Origin: Rudanella paleaurantiibacter
Lineage (GTDB): Bacteria > Bacteroidota > Bacteroidia > Cytophagales > Spirosomataceae
Length of the DNA stretch: 64,000 nucleotides
Direction of reading: 5' to 3'
Assembly: GCF_009184635.1 (NCBI RefSeq)
Contig: NZ_WELI01000002.1
Location: forward strand, 558,001-622,000
Made by a program: the position numbers and the translations under genes. This document shows, one piece after another, positions 8,929 through 17,732 of the stretch. Below the pieces are notes generated by a model, which was not told where the DNA came from, did no database searches, and saw only the letters and a list, made by a program, of their open reading frames with translations. Positions within the stretch are counted from its first letter, which is position 1; the number at the start of each line of letters is the position of its first letter.

Positions 8929-10031
8929 CAGAAGACGTCCGTAATCTGACCATTCGAAAGCCGAATGGTCAATGAAACATCGATATCGTATTGCCGATCG
9001 GGATCGCTAAACAGGCTACCCGGCAACTGACTATTGATCAGCGTTCGTAGCTGATCGGTTATTCGTTTATCAAACAGGCGCCGTTTGTAGTCGGCACTGT
9101 ATTCCTGAAATTGCAATGGACCACGCTCGCCCTGGCAGTTTTGCACAAACGACACCCGAATCAGGCCCGTAGCATCGGGCGCATCGACAGGTTTGTACTG
9201 CTGCCGCAGCAGGGCGGTTGTTTTCCGCAGGGTTGCCGGTTTTACCGAAAACAAACCAAAGTTGGCCCGCATACAGTTGGCACAGGTCTGAAACCCCGTC
9301 GGGCCAAGGGGTTCGCCCGACCCTAAGGCCCGCACCCAACGGAGGGTTTCGTGGCAACTGTCGGGCCCCGAGCTGCCAACCAGCCGGATGGTACCCACCT
9401 CATTGCTCACCACCTGCCAGCACTCGCGCACATCGCCAGATTGCTGCCCAGCACTACCCCGAATGAGCAAAAACACCGACCCATCCAGTTCGAGCAACTG
9501 GGCATAATGAGCGGTTTGGGTCCGGGCTTGCCGATTCCGAAGGCCCACCCGCCCGTCGGCCGCAAACAGATACTCTACCCGGTCCGACTGCCATACCTGC
9601 CCTGCCAGCCGTTGCCACACCACCTGTTTATCCATTGGCACAGCCCGAAACCGCCGGAACGTTAGGGGTATCACCTGCCCAATACGTAGCTGATTACCCT
9701 GTAGTGTAACCAGCCCCGGTGCGTAGTGTGTGGTATCGAGCCGCAACACAGCCCCACTCAGCGACCACGTACCCGTTCGGGGTTCGTCGGCGTTATCAAG
9801 CCGACCTAGTTGCCAGGTGCTGTCGGCGCGCAGGTCCATATAGGCTACAAGCGGGCAAACACGATCCAGGTCGTACTCGATAGCCACCCCGATCCAGCGT
9901 CCGGTAAGAGCCTCACGCGTGAGGGGCTGGGCGGGCGCCAAAAAAGCCATCAACAGGCACCAGATAGCCCCCAAAACCGGTATTGGTTTTCTCCAGCTCG
10001 TCCGTAGCTCATCCGATTGTACCGTTTTCAT
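8928..10031 (-). CDS. Secreted hypothetical protein in MoxR cluster
   Basis: 367 residues with an N-terminal hydrophobic segment (PVLGAIWCLLMAFLAPAQ) that fits a signal peptide or anchor. Residues ~35-130 resemble a lipocalin-like stress protein domain (LTGRWIGVAIEYDLD, STWQLGRLDNADEPRTGTWSLSG). The C-terminal ~110 residues (GLIRVSFVQNCQGERG to the end) contain a beta-rich segment with some resemblance to TonB C-terminal-like domains, not a firm match. Four cysteines (CxxC in FQTCANCMRAN and others) may form disulfides. No function is recognised. It lies directly between moxR and the TPR gene. Confidence 0.75.
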   Translation of the reverse strand: MKTVQSDELRTSWRKPIPVLGAIWCLLMAFLAPAQPLTREALTGRWIGVAIEYDLDRVCPLVAYMDLRADSTWQLGRLDNADEPRTGTWSLSGAVLRLDTTHYAPGLVTLQGNQLRIGQVIPLTFRRFRAVPMDKQVVWQRLAGQVWQSDRVEYLFAADGRVGLRNRQARTQTAHYAQLLELDGSVFLLIRGSAGQQSGDVRECWQVVSNEVGTIRLVGSSGPDSCHETLRWVRALGSGEPLGPTGFQTCANCMRANFGLFSVKPATLRKTTALLRQQYKPVDAPDATGLIRVSFVQNCQGERGPLQFQEYSADYKRRLFDKRITDQLRTLINSQLPGSLFSDPDRQYDIDVSLTIRLSNGQITDVF

Positions 10032-10056
10032 TTGGTGTCACTGGGTATGCGTTCTC

Positions 10057-11025
10057 TTACCGGGGCACTTCAATACGCTCCACAATCTGCCCGATTACCT
10101 CGTCGGCGGTGCCGCCTTCCATCTCGCGTTCGGGCGTAAGCAGCACCCGGTGCCGGAGTACCGGGTAAGCTAGCTCCTGCACATCTTCGGGCGTCACAAA
10201 ATCGCGGCCCCGCAGCGTTGCCAGGGCTTTGGCACTGTTGAGCAACGCCACCGACGCCCGGGGCGAGGCCCCCAGATATAACGATTTATTGGCTCGTGTG
10301 TCACGTACAATCTGCGCGATGTAGTGGAACAGATTGTCTTCCACGTGCACCCGTTGCACGCTGTCGCGCAACTGGGTCAATTGGTCGGCGGTGAGCACGG
10401 CCTGAACGGCAGCAATGGCATCGGTCAGGTGTCGGCGCTGATGGTGCCCGCGCAGAATAGCCACCTCATCGTCGGCTTCGGGGTAGTCGACCACGATTTT
10501 AAACAGAAATCGGTCGAGCTGAGCCTCGGGAAGCCGGTAAGTGCCCTCCTGCTCTACCGGGTTTTGGGTAGCCAGCACCATAAAAGGCGGGTCGAGCTGG
10601 TAGGTAGTGCCATCGTTGGTTACCTGCCGTTCTTCCATCACTTCAAACAGGGCGGCCTGCGTTTTGGCCGGGGCGCGGTTTATTTCGTCGATGAGTACGA
10701 TGTTGGCGAACACGGGCCCCGGCCGAAACAGAAACTCCCCGGTTTTGGGCTGAAACACCGACGTGCCCAGCACATCGGAAGGCATCAGGTCGGGGGTGAA
10801 CTGAATCCGGCTGAATTGCACCGAAATGGTTTTGGCCAGCAACTTGGCCGTGAGGGTTTTGGCCACACCGGGCACCCCTTCCAGCAGCACATGCCCATCG
10901 GCAAGGAGGGCCGTCAGGAGCAGGTCGAGCGTGTGCGATTGCCCAACGAGCACGTTGCCCACCTCGGCGCGGATGGTAGCGACCGTATCGGTCAGGCTTT
11001 GTAAATCAATGCGGGATTCGAACAT
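10057..11025 (-). CDS. MoxR family AAA+ ATPase
   Basis: Cytoplasmic AAA+ ATPase, 322 residues. Walker A is EGVPGVAKTLTAK, Walker B is NIVLIDEINRAPAKTQ, sensor 1 is FMVLATQNPVEQEGTYRLPEAQLDRF. The C-terminal lid domain contains SPRASVALLNSAKALA. MoxR ATPases act as chaperones that remodel or insert cofactors into partner proteins, usually together with DUF58/VWA proteins. Here the partners are encoded on both sides. It follows the DUF4350 gene by 48 bp. Confidence 0.96.
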   Translation of the reverse strand: MFESRIDLQSLTDTVATIRAEVGNVLVGQSHTLDLLLTALLADGHVLLEGVPGVAKTLTAKLLAKTISVQFSRIQFTPDLMPSDVLGTSVFQPKTGEFLFRPGPVFANIVLIDEINRAPAKTQAALFEVMEERQVTNDGTTYQLDPPFMVLATQNPVEQEGTYRLPEAQLDRFLFKIVVDYPEADDEVAILRGHHQRRHLTDAIAAVQAVLTADQLTQLRDSVQRVHVEDNLFHYIAQIVRDTRANKSLYLGASPRASVALLNSAKALATLRGRDFVTPEDVQELAYPVLRHRVLLTPEREMEGGTADEVIGQIVERIEVPR

Positions 11026-11073
11026 ATACGTAGTTAGTCGGAAGTCCAGACAAAAGGCAAGCAGAAAGGGCCA

Positions 11074-12261
11074 TTAACCGGCTACCGCCTGCCGAAAGTT
11101 CTCAATTTTTCCGTTCAGAATCAGCACATCTTCTTCCGAAAGGGTTACGGTGCGCCGGGCCGCCTGCAACGCCTGTACAAGGTCTTGCGCGTCGGATACT
11201 TCAACGCCGGTCCGGCGGCTGAGGGCTTCGGCAAATTCAGCATCGAGCGTGGTAGTCACCAGCCCGTAGCGTTCGCGCAGATGAGCCAAAAAAAACTGAA
11301 TCATCTTCTGCCCCAGGTGGTTATGGTCGCCCTGTTGGTAGTACACCCGCCCCACAGTCTGCACAAATTCAAGCGAGGTGTTGCGGGGCGGCTCCACCAC
11401 CGGAATCACACGTTGGGTGCGCTTGCCCGCCAGCAAGGCGTACAGAATCAGCCCCACTACCAGCAGGTAATACGCCCACGTCAGGGCCGGCTGACTCAGT
11501 ACATACCGGAAAACCGACTGCTCATCGTCGTCGAAGCGGCCCTGTTTCTGGTACTCGTCCCAATACGTCGGGCGGGCGGGCAGGTACGACAGCGCCTTGA
11601 ACGCATAGTCGCTTGTTTTACGGTCCAGCACAAAGAAATTGGTCAGGGCCAACGGCAGGTTATGAATGTAAAAGAACCCTTTACCGTAGCGAATTCGGAG
11701 GTAGGTAGGCTCGTTGCGGCTGTTTCGGGCAAGCACTACTGTATTACGAGCATCTTTGGTAACGAGGTAGTTCCGCCCGTCGTCGTGAAAAAAATTGTAC
11801 CCTCCGCGTTTTTGCAGGGCCGGATTGGTAAACTGATTGGTCAGCAGGGTGTCTTTGAGCCGGGGCGGCTTCACCAGAGCCCGGAAACCCAGTACCCGAC
11901 CGAGGGTATCGGGGAAATAATAGGCCGACAAAAAGACCCCATTGCCCCGCGCCACATACCGGAGCAACTGCCGCACATCATTATCATCAAACCGGAGCGA
12001 GCGAGCCACAAATACGTAATTGCTGGGCGTTACCGGCTTCGACTCGGTCAGAAAATTGTACACGGGCAACCGCACGTTTTTTACTGAAGCCTGCCCCATG
12101 ACCGAAGGCAGTAACTCGTACAAAGCCCGCGTACCGAACGGAATTTTGTCGGTGTTGCGGTACGAAGCCGACCAGTCGATGGGTTTAGGCCGGTAAAACT
12201 CAAACAGCCCGTAAGCCAGTACAAACGCCAGCAGAATAAAAAAGTAGCGGTTGAGTTTCAT
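11074..12261 (-). CDS. DUF4350 domain membrane protein
   Basis: 395 residues. One membrane helix at the N-terminus (YFFILLAFVLAYGLFEFY) and one around residue 265 (LTWAYYLLVVGLILYALLAGK), so a large middle domain faces the periplasm. That domain begins with IPFGTRALYELLPSVMGQASVKNVRLPVYN and resembles a GATase/ThuA-like fold as described for DUF4350. The C-terminal part is a cytoplasmic helical domain. It overlaps the upstream DUF4129 gene by 4 bp. DUF4350 with DUF4129, SpoIIM-like and MoxR is a recurring cluster; the cellular process is unknown. Confidence 0.88.
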   Translation of the reverse strand: MKLNRYFFILLAFVLAYGLFEFYRPKPIDWSASYRNTDKIPFGTRALYELLPSVMGQASVKNVRLPVYNFLTESKPVTPSNYVFVARSLRFDDNDVRQLLRYVARGNGVFLSAYYFPDTLGRVLGFRALVKPPRLKDTLLTNQFTNPALQKRGGYNFFHDDGRNYLVTKDARNTVVLARNSRNEPTYLRIRYGKGFFYIHNLPLALTNFFVLDRKTSDYAFKALSYLPARPTYWDEYQKQGRFDDDEQSVFRYVLSQPALTWAYYLLVVGLILYALLAGKRTQRVIPVVEPPRNTSLEFVQTVGRVYYQQGDHNHLGQKMIQFFLAHLRERYGLVTTTLDAEFAEALSRRTGVEVSDAQDLVQALQAARRTVTLSEEDVLILNGKIENFRQAVAG

Positions 12262-13097
12262 GAGCGGGCCGGATTTAAGGTGGGCAACTGGCGACCAAAC
12301 AGGCCAAACTGCGCCTGAATCTGAGTAAACTGCTCGGTATCGACCGGGAAGTTGCCGTACCAGACGTACTCAAAATCGCGGGTGAGGTCGTTGAACGTAG
12401 GCGCAAACGGTTGCCCGGCCAGTTCATAAACGTACTGCTGATTGGTTTTGTCGGGCTTCCAGTCAATGAGTCGGCGGTCGGCCAGTTGTTTCAGGGCTTG
12501 CAGGTACAGCAGCCGTACGGCCAGCCGGTAGTTGCCTTTCTCGGTGGCAACTTCCAGCTCCTTCGCAAAGTCGATGCGGTGAATATCTTCGGTCAGGGTT
12601 TCGTAATCGAGCGTTGTTCCGCTGCCCCGGCCAGTCGACAAGAACCCCAAAAATTCGGCCTTCACGCCAAGGTACACCACCAGAGCCGCCACGGCCAGCA
12701 GAATAACATACCGCCAGAAATTCTGGTACGACGGACTGGCGAAAAACTCGCGCAGATTCCGGAAAAACCAGTTCAGCAGTTTACCGATGAAGCTTTCGGG
12801 CGGGGGTATATCCTCACCGTACTGGTAATCGCGGGCTTGCCGATATTCGTTGAGTTGCCCTTCGGTGGGATACCGTACGGCCGGAGCCGAGCGGTCGTCG
12901 GGGGCTTTTACCACTACCGTATCCGACGGGTTTTCGGGCACGCCATCCACAAAATACTCGTCCAGCTCGTCGGTTTCGGTGTCGCGTCGGCTGGTATCGG
13001 CTACCACCGTCGAGTCGGTCTCGGCCCGCTGCTGGGCAAACACAGGGTTACCCAGGCCCAACGCCAGGAGCGCACCATACAACACGAGTTTACGCAT
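12258..13097 (-). CDS. DUF4129 domain protein
   Basis: 279 residues from the ATG at 13097, which begins a good signal peptide (MRKLVLYGALLALGLGNPVFAQ) and overlaps the stop of the upstream gene by 8 bp. A longer frame from 13157 would add 20 residues rich in Arg/Pro and is less likely. An acidic linker follows the signal, then a membrane helix (YVILLAVAALVVYLGVKAEF) and a cytoplasmic C-terminal DUF4129 domain (NYRLAVRLLYLQALKQLADRRLIDWKPDKTN). The same domain is found in transglutaminase-like proteins of MoxR clusters. Confidence 0.88.
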   Translation of the reverse strand: MRKLVLYGALLALGLGNPVFAQQRAETDSTVVADTSRRDTETDELDEYFVDGVPENPSDTVVVKAPDDRSAPAVRYPTEGQLNEYRQARDYQYGEDIPPPESFIGKLLNWFFRNLREFFASPSYQNFWRYVILLAVAALVVYLGVKAEFLGFLSTGRGSGTTLDYETLTEDIHRIDFAKELEVATEKGNYRLAVRLLYLQALKQLADRRLIDWKPDKTNQQYVYELAGQPFAPTFNDLTRDFEYVWYGNFPVDTEQFTQIQAQFGLFGRQLPTLNPARS

Positions 13098-13932
13098 ACC
13101 ATTCATCGTCTGTGGGTGATGGAGCCGTTTCGGGCGCGGCCGTGCCGATGGTGTCAATGCGGGAAATGAGGCCGATGTGCTCCCGCTTTTCGACCAGATT
13201 CAGGTACTGAAAGCCTACTGCCAGCACTACCACCACCGAAAACAACAGCAGGGCCAGCACCAGCAAAGCCGCCAGAAATGCAAGAGCCAGCGGAGGCAGG
13301 GAGGGCAGTTGGAATACGCTGCGTACAATTTCCCAAAGGAAAGTGGGTACCACAATCAGGCTCAACAGAGACACGTACACCAGCCCCATCACCATCAGCA
13401 GCCCCAGCGTAGACCACCAGTTGTCCTGAATAAGCGTCATGCTCCGGCCCAGCGCATCGACCGCCCCCCGGTTTTCCAGAAACACAATGGGCAGCATGAG
13501 CGAGAGCGTAACGCCGAAATACACGCCCGGCACGAAGAAAAACACCGAGCCCAGCCCGTAAGCCAGTCCGTAGAGAGCAATGGCCACTACAGCCCGCCCA
13601 AATCCCCGGCGGACTTCGTACCAGACCGCCCCCACCCGCACCGGTGCCTCGCCCCGCCCGTACACGTTCATGTGCCCGTACGTGACCATCGGCACCAGCC
13701 AAAACGCCAGCAGGTAAGCCCCGAAACTGAGTAACGACGCCCGGTTGAATATCCCAAACAGACTGCCCCGCACCGATGATTCGCTCAGCCCATCCGCAAT
13801 GCCTGCTACCAGCACCACCGGCCCGGCAATGTACAACAAGGCCAGCCCCAGACTGCGAAAATGCTGCACGAGGTAGCGAAATGTAGCGTTGATTTTCGCG
13901 CCAAAATCGCGCTGCTGATAAAGCTGCATCAT
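13090..13932 (-). CDS. Multi-pass membrane protein of MoxR cluster
   Basis: 280 residues with about six predicted membrane helices (for example LALLYIAGPVVLVAGI, LLSFGAYLLAFWLVPMV, GLAYGLGSVFFFVPGVYFG and LALAFLAALLVLALLLFSVVVV). The PGVYFGVTLSLMLPIVFLEN segment resembles glycerophosphodiester phosphodiesterase membrane-domain and DUF975-like proteins, without a catalytic domain. Its 3' end overlaps the DUF4129 start by 8 bp. A word-repeat hairpin separates it from the SpoIIM-like gene upstream. Confidence 0.8.
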   Translation of the reverse strand: MMQLYQQRDFGAKINATFRYLVQHFRSLGLALLYIAGPVVLVAGIADGLSESSVRGSLFGIFNRASLLSFGAYLLAFWLVPMVTYGHMNVYGRGEAPVRVGAVWYEVRRGFGRAVVAIALYGLAYGLGSVFFFVPGVYFGVTLSLMLPIVFLENRGAVDALGRSMTLIQDNWWSTLGLLMVMGLVYVSLLSLIVVPTFLWEIVRSVFQLPSLPPLALAFLAALLVLALLLFSVVVVLAVGFQYLNLVEKREHIGLISRIDTIGTAAPETAPSPTDDEWYA

Positions 13933-14015
13933 AACAGTGAACAGTGGCAGTAAGCAGTGGCAGTGGGCAGTTTGGCTTGCGTCAGCCCCACTGCTTACTG
14001 CTCACTACCACTATT
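13931..14015. repeat. Word-repeat hairpin P3 (CAGTGG/CAGTAAG type)
   Basis: Imperfect inverted repeat of about 30 bp between the SpoIIM-like gene and the next membrane-protein gene. Left arm words (AACAGTGGCAGTAAGCAGTGG) pair with the complement of CCACTGCTTACTGCTCACTA. The right arm is coding: it provides the last residues (about NSGSEQ) and the TAA stop of the SpoIIM-like protein. Confidence 0.75.
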
Positions 14016-14939
14016 TAGTTTTATAGGGTACCAGACAAAATACCAGCCAATAAACCCGGCTGATACCGCGATGATGGCCGCACTGACTACCGGTGGCAGC
14101 GTGAGCCGGGTCACGTAGCTCTCGAGGAAACCCGCCACCACAAAAATCGGGATCAGGCCGATGGCGATTTTCAGGCCCTGTTTGGCCCCCCGTTTGAACG
14201 ATTCGAGTCGGGAGTACGTCCCCGGAAACAGAATACTGTTGCCCACGGTCAGACCCGCGCACCCGGCAATGACAATGGCCGAAATTTCGAGGGTGCCGTG
14301 AATCCAGATTTTCAGTACCGACTCCAGCAAGAGGCCACGCTCGTAAAAGAAATACTGAAAAGCGCCCAGCATCACGCCGTTGTAAAACAGAATAACGATG
14401 GTACCGAACGACGCCATTACCCCTGCTACAAACGTTCGGAGCGATACCCCAATATTATTTGCCGTAATGGCCAGAAACATGGTGGCCCCGTCTTCGCGGC
14501 CGTACACACCCAGAGGATCGCCTTTTTTGATATTTTCGAGGGTCATGTTTACGTAGCCGTCGCCCAGAATAAGGCGTACAAACGTATTGTCATTGGCCGC
14601 CGACAGCCAGCCTACCGCACAAGCGAGCCCAAAAAACACCGCCGACACCAGCAGCAACCGGTGCGACTGCCGGAACAGCATAGGTAACTCACGCGTCCAG
14701 AACAGCACAAACCGGTTCTGATCTTCGCGTTTGTTCTGCATCAGGCCCCGGTGCATGCGGCCGGCTACACTGTTAAGGTACTTGGTGATGTTAGAATCGG
14801 GGTAGAACGTCCGCGCGTACGAAAGGTCGTCGGTCAGTTCAATGTACCGGTCGGTGAGTTCGTCGGGGTCGGTGGTTGGATTTTCTTCGTACGAGCGCCA
14901 CTTTTCGGTGTTGCGCCGTATAAAAGCTGCTTCGCGCAT
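13995..14939 (-). CDS. Stage II sporulation protein M-like (DUF95) membrane protein
   Basis: 314 residues. The N-terminal ~100 residues are a helical cytoplasmic part (MREAAFIRRNTEKWRSYEENP). It is followed by six hydrophobic segments of the SpoIIM/DUF95 fold: LLLVSAVFFGLACAVGWLSA, TFVAGVMASFGTIVILFYNGVMLGAF, LEISAIVIAGCAGLTVGNSILFPGTYSR, IAIGLIPIFVVAGFLESYVTR and a last one. The organism does not need to sporulate: non-sporulating bacteria carry this family in MoxR/DUF58 clusters, usually beside an RDD protein, which is absent here. First gene of the ~10-kb minus-strand unit. Its last residues are encoded in hairpin P3. Confidence 0.9.
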   Translation of the reverse strand: MREAAFIRRNTEKWRSYEENPTTDPDELTDRYIELTDDLSYARTFYPDSNITKYLNSVAGRMHRGLMQNKREDQNRFVLFWTRELPMLFRQSHRLLLVSAVFFGLACAVGWLSAANDNTFVRLILGDGYVNMTLENIKKGDPLGVYGREDGATMFLAITANNIGVSLRTFVAGVMASFGTIVILFYNGVMLGAFQYFFYERGLLLESVLKIWIHGTLEISAIVIAGCAGLTVGNSILFPGTYSRLESFKRGAKQGLKIAIGLIPIFVVAGFLESYVTRLTLPPVVSAAIIAVSAGFIGWYFVWYPIKLNSGSEQ

Positions 14940-14965
14940 GAGGCCACAGTTAAGCAGTCAAGATA

Positions 14966-15006
14966 CAAAAAAACCTGCAAGCTCTTACGAACTGGCAGGT
15001 TTTGTA
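14966..15006 (-). terminator. Rho-independent terminator of pyk
   Basis: On the minus strand AAACCTGCCAG...CTTGCAGGTTT forms an 11-bp stem with one mismatch followed by TTTTTTTG. It lies 16 bases after the pyk stop and separates pyk from the SpoIIM-like gene, so the MoxR cluster needs its own promoter. Confidence 0.9.
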
Positions 15007-15021
15007 TTCGGCTGAAAACCG

Positions 15022-16458
15022 TTAGTCAACTACGCTCAGCTTCACCGTATTGGTTTTGCTACGCTTAGCCAACGGCATACTCAGGGTATTGATAAAAATA
15101 TCGCCGGTTTCGAGGGCTCCCTGCTCCATCAGCACATCCTTAATCTTATCCACGGTCTGATCAATCGTGCTGTCGGTGTCAGGTGCATACGGCAGTACCT
15201 GAACCCCCCAGTACAACCCAAGCTGATTCCGCAGACGCGCATCAGGCGAGAAAATGTACAGGTCGGCCTTGGGGCGGTGGTGCGACAACCGGTAGGCCGT
15301 GTACCCCGAGGTGGTAATCCCGATTACGGCTTTGGCTTTGGTATCGCGGGCCAGTCGGCAAGCGCTCATCACCACGTTGTCGTTCAGGAGATTTTCAGTC
15401 GGCTCCTCGTTGACGTGGGCGTGGTACCGGAAATAGATTTTGTCGGTCGATGCCTCTACCTGACGAATGGTGTTGGCCATGCTCTCAACGGCCAGAATCG
15501 GGTACTTGCCCGATGCTGTTTCGGCGCTGAGCATCACGGCATCGGCTCCGTCGAGTACCGAGTTGGCAATGTCATTGATTTCGGCGCGGGTGGGGCGGGG
15601 CGCATCAATCATGCTTTCGAGCATCTGCGTGGCCACAATCACCGGCTTAGCCGCCCGGTTACACTTTTCTACCAGCATTTTCTGGATCATAGGCACCTCT
15701 TCGGCCGGGAGTTCTACACCCAGGTCACCACGGGCTACCATCAGGCCGTCGGTAGCGGCTACAATCTCATCAATGTTGGCAATGGCTTCGGGCTTCTCGA
15801 TTTTGGCAATCACGCGCGACTTTTTGCCTTTCGACCGAATGTATTCTTTGATTTCGAGAATCTCGGAGGCCTCGCGCACAAACGAGAGGGCAATCCACTC
15901 CACGTCGTTTTCGAGACCAAACTCCAGGTCGGCCCAGTCTTTTTCGGTCACCGCCGGCATCGACACCTTCGTGTTGGGCAGGTTTACGCCTTTCTTCGAC
16001 TTCATGGGGCCTCCGTAAACCACCTCTGTGATCACGTCGGTACCCTGTGTTTCGATTACGCGCACTTCCAGCTTGCCGTCGTCCATCAGGATTCGCTCGC
16101 CGGGGTGAACGTCTTTGTACATATCCTTGTAGGGTGTACTCACGCGTTCGGTATTCCCGATAATATCATCGTTGGTAAACGTCAGCCGGCTTCCCGGCAG
16201 CAACATCACGCCATCTTTATTCTCGACGTTACCGATCCGGATTTTGGGTCCCTGCAAATCCTGCAAAATGCACAGGTTCAGGTTGTACTCCTCATTCAGT
16301 TCGCGAATACGTTTAACGCGTTCTAAGTGATCTTCGTGGGTTCCGTGGGAAAAATTCAGACGAAAAACATTTACTCCGGCTTTTGCCAGCGCCAGCAACT
16401 GATCTTTCGCTTCGGAAGCCGGGCCAACAGTGGCAACAATCTTGGTTTTCTTGGACAT
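15022..16458 (-). CDS. pyk: Pyruvate kinase
   Basis: Last step of glycolysis: phosphoenolpyruvate plus ADP to pyruvate plus ATP. 478 residues, normal length. Starts KTKIVATVGPASEAKDQL; metal and substrate motifs FRLNFSHGTHEDH, LQDLQGPKIRIG and the active-site signature VIAKIEKPEAIANIDEI, then DGLMVARGDLGVELP and MLESMIDAPRPTRAEINDIANSVLDGADAVMLSAETA. Followed by the C-terminal allosteric domain. It is monocistronic: a TATTTTTG box at 16499-16506 precedes it and a terminator at 14966 follows. Confidence 0.97.
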   Translation of the reverse strand: MSKKTKIVATVGPASEAKDQLLALAKAGVNVFRLNFSHGTHEDHLERVKRIRELNEEYNLNLCILQDLQGPKIRIGNVENKDGVMLLPGSRLTFTNDDIIGNTERVSTPYKDMYKDVHPGERILMDDGKLEVRVIETQGTDVITEVVYGGPMKSKKGVNLPNTKVSMPAVTEKDWADLEFGLENDVEWIALSFVREASEILEIKEYIRSKGKKSRVIAKIEKPEAIANIDEIVAATDGLMVARGDLGVELPAEEVPMIQKMLVEKCNRAAKPVIVATQMLESMIDAPRPTRAEINDIANSVLDGADAVMLSAETASGKYPILAVESMANTIRQVEASTDKIYFRYHAHVNEEPTENLLNDNVVMSACRLARDTKAKAVIGITTSGYTAYRLSHHRPKADLYIFSPDARLRNQLGLYWGVQVLPYAPDTDSTIDQTVDKIKDVLMEQGALETGDIFINTLSMPLAKRSKTNTVKLSVVD

Positions 16459-16498
16459 GAGGACGCTATGCTTGGGTCGATTTCACCAACAACGGGGA

Positions 16499-16506
16499 CA
16501 AAAATA
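16499..16506 (-). promoter_or_regulatory. Predicted -7 box of pyk
   Basis: On the minus strand TATTTTTG fits TAnnTTTG and lies about 40 bases before the pyk ATG. A TTTG is present further upstream (16540-16543) but about 33 bases away, too far for an ideal -33 box. Confidence 0.4.
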
Positions 16507-16550
16507 ACCGTATAGCCGTAAATGAACGCGAAAATTTTGCAAAGAGCCGA

Positions 16551-17579
16551 TTATAACGAAGCCCGAACGAGTTTAGCGCCCGCTACCATGTTGGTTAATT
16601 TCTGCTTTGCGGCCCAGCGCGCCGTCTGACTAAGGCCGCAATCGGGCGCTACAGCCAACTTATCGGCAGGTACGTACCGGAGGCACTGCCGGATACGCCC
16701 AGCCACATCGTCGGGGGTTTCGATGTAATAACTTTTTACGTCGATGACCCCCACGGCCACGTCGAACCGTTCGGCAAACCGCTCCAGCAGGTGTATTTCC
16801 GAGAAGTTCAGAATGGTCATCTCCGAGTGCAACTCATCGACGGTCATATCCAGAAAATCGGGCAGCATGGGCGCGATGGTCTTTTTCCCCACCGACCGGC
16901 CTTTGTAATTGCCAAAGCAGAGGTGCATAGACAGGCGGGTTTTGCCCACACCCGGCGCCACCGTCCGGTTGAAAATATCGACAAACCGTTTGGTGTCTTC
17001 GCGGTAAGCGTAACACGACATCGACGGCTCATCGACGCAGATTTCGGGAACACCCAGCGCCACAAGGTCTTCAATTTCTTTGCGTACCAGCGGCAGCAGA
17101 GCCTCGGTTACGTCCCAGCGGTCTTTATAATGATGCCCCGGCAGCAGCCGACCGCTGAGCGTGTATGGCCCCGGAATAGACACCTTAACGCCCTGCCCGG
17201 CAGGCGCGAGTCGTTTCAGGCGCTCATATTCTTCTACTACACCCAACCCGCGCGGGGCCGTAAGCGGCTCCACAATATTGTGCTTACCGCGCTGATCGTG
17301 GGCGGGCGGGCCAAACCGGCGCAACTCGGTATCGTTGTTCTGAATGCCCCGGATATAGCCGTAAAACGACAGGTTAAAGTCGAACCGGGTTTGTTCGCCA
17401 TCCGTAATGACATCGAGTCCGGCCGATACCTGATCGTGAATCGACGCAATCACGGCATCTTCAATCATCTCCTGAATGTCGGCCGGGCCGAAGGCGTTCA
17501 GATTCTGACTCGCAAACTCGAGCCAGCCAGGAAACGGCATGGAGCCTACTACGGTTGTTTTGATGGGTACAAGTTGCAA
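16551..17579 (-). CDS. Core MetE-like cobalamin-independent methionine synthase
   Basis: 342 residues, matching only the C-terminal catalytic barrel of MetE (about 755 residues). The zinc ligands are visible: His and Cys in MHLCFGNYKGR, Glu-rich segment ELHSEMTILNFSEIH and Cys in APDCGLSQTARWAAKQKL. Substrate-site motifs VGSMPFPGW, DVITDGEQTRFDF and VDEPSMSCY are present. Single-domain enzymes of this kind transfer a methyl group to homocysteine from a methyl donor that may be a corrinoid protein rather than methyl-tetrahydrofolate triglutamate. UROD-type methyltransferases are the alternative. Preceded at its 5' side by a 300-bp region with hairpin P4 only in the next gap. Confidence 0.85.
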   Translation of the reverse strand: MQLVPIKTTVVGSMPFPGWLEFASQNLNAFGPADIQEMIEDAVIASIHDQVSAGLDVITDGEQTRFDFNLSFYGYIRGIQNNDTELRRFGPPAHDQRGKHNIVEPLTAPRGLGVVEEYERLKRLAPAGQGVKVSIPGPYTLSGRLLPGHHYKDRWDVTEALLPLVRKEIEDLVALGVPEICVDEPSMSCYAYREDTKRFVDIFNRTVAPGVGKTRLSMHLCFGNYKGRSVGKKTIAPMLPDFLDMTVDELHSEMTILNFSEIHLLERFAERFDVAVGVIDVKSYYIETPDDVAGRIRQCLRYVPADKLAVAPDCGLSQTARWAAKQKLTNMVAGAKLVRASL

Positions 17580-17732
17580 GGTGTTTGGGGTTTAGGGATT
17601 GAAAACCATTTCAACTCGTCAAGCTCGTCAATGGCTTTGGTTAACGGATTACCCTGTTGATTATACACAAGAGCCCATTTGCTACCCAGATGCGTAAACA
17701 ACAGCGTCAACGCATCGAAGGCTCTAAAGTGA

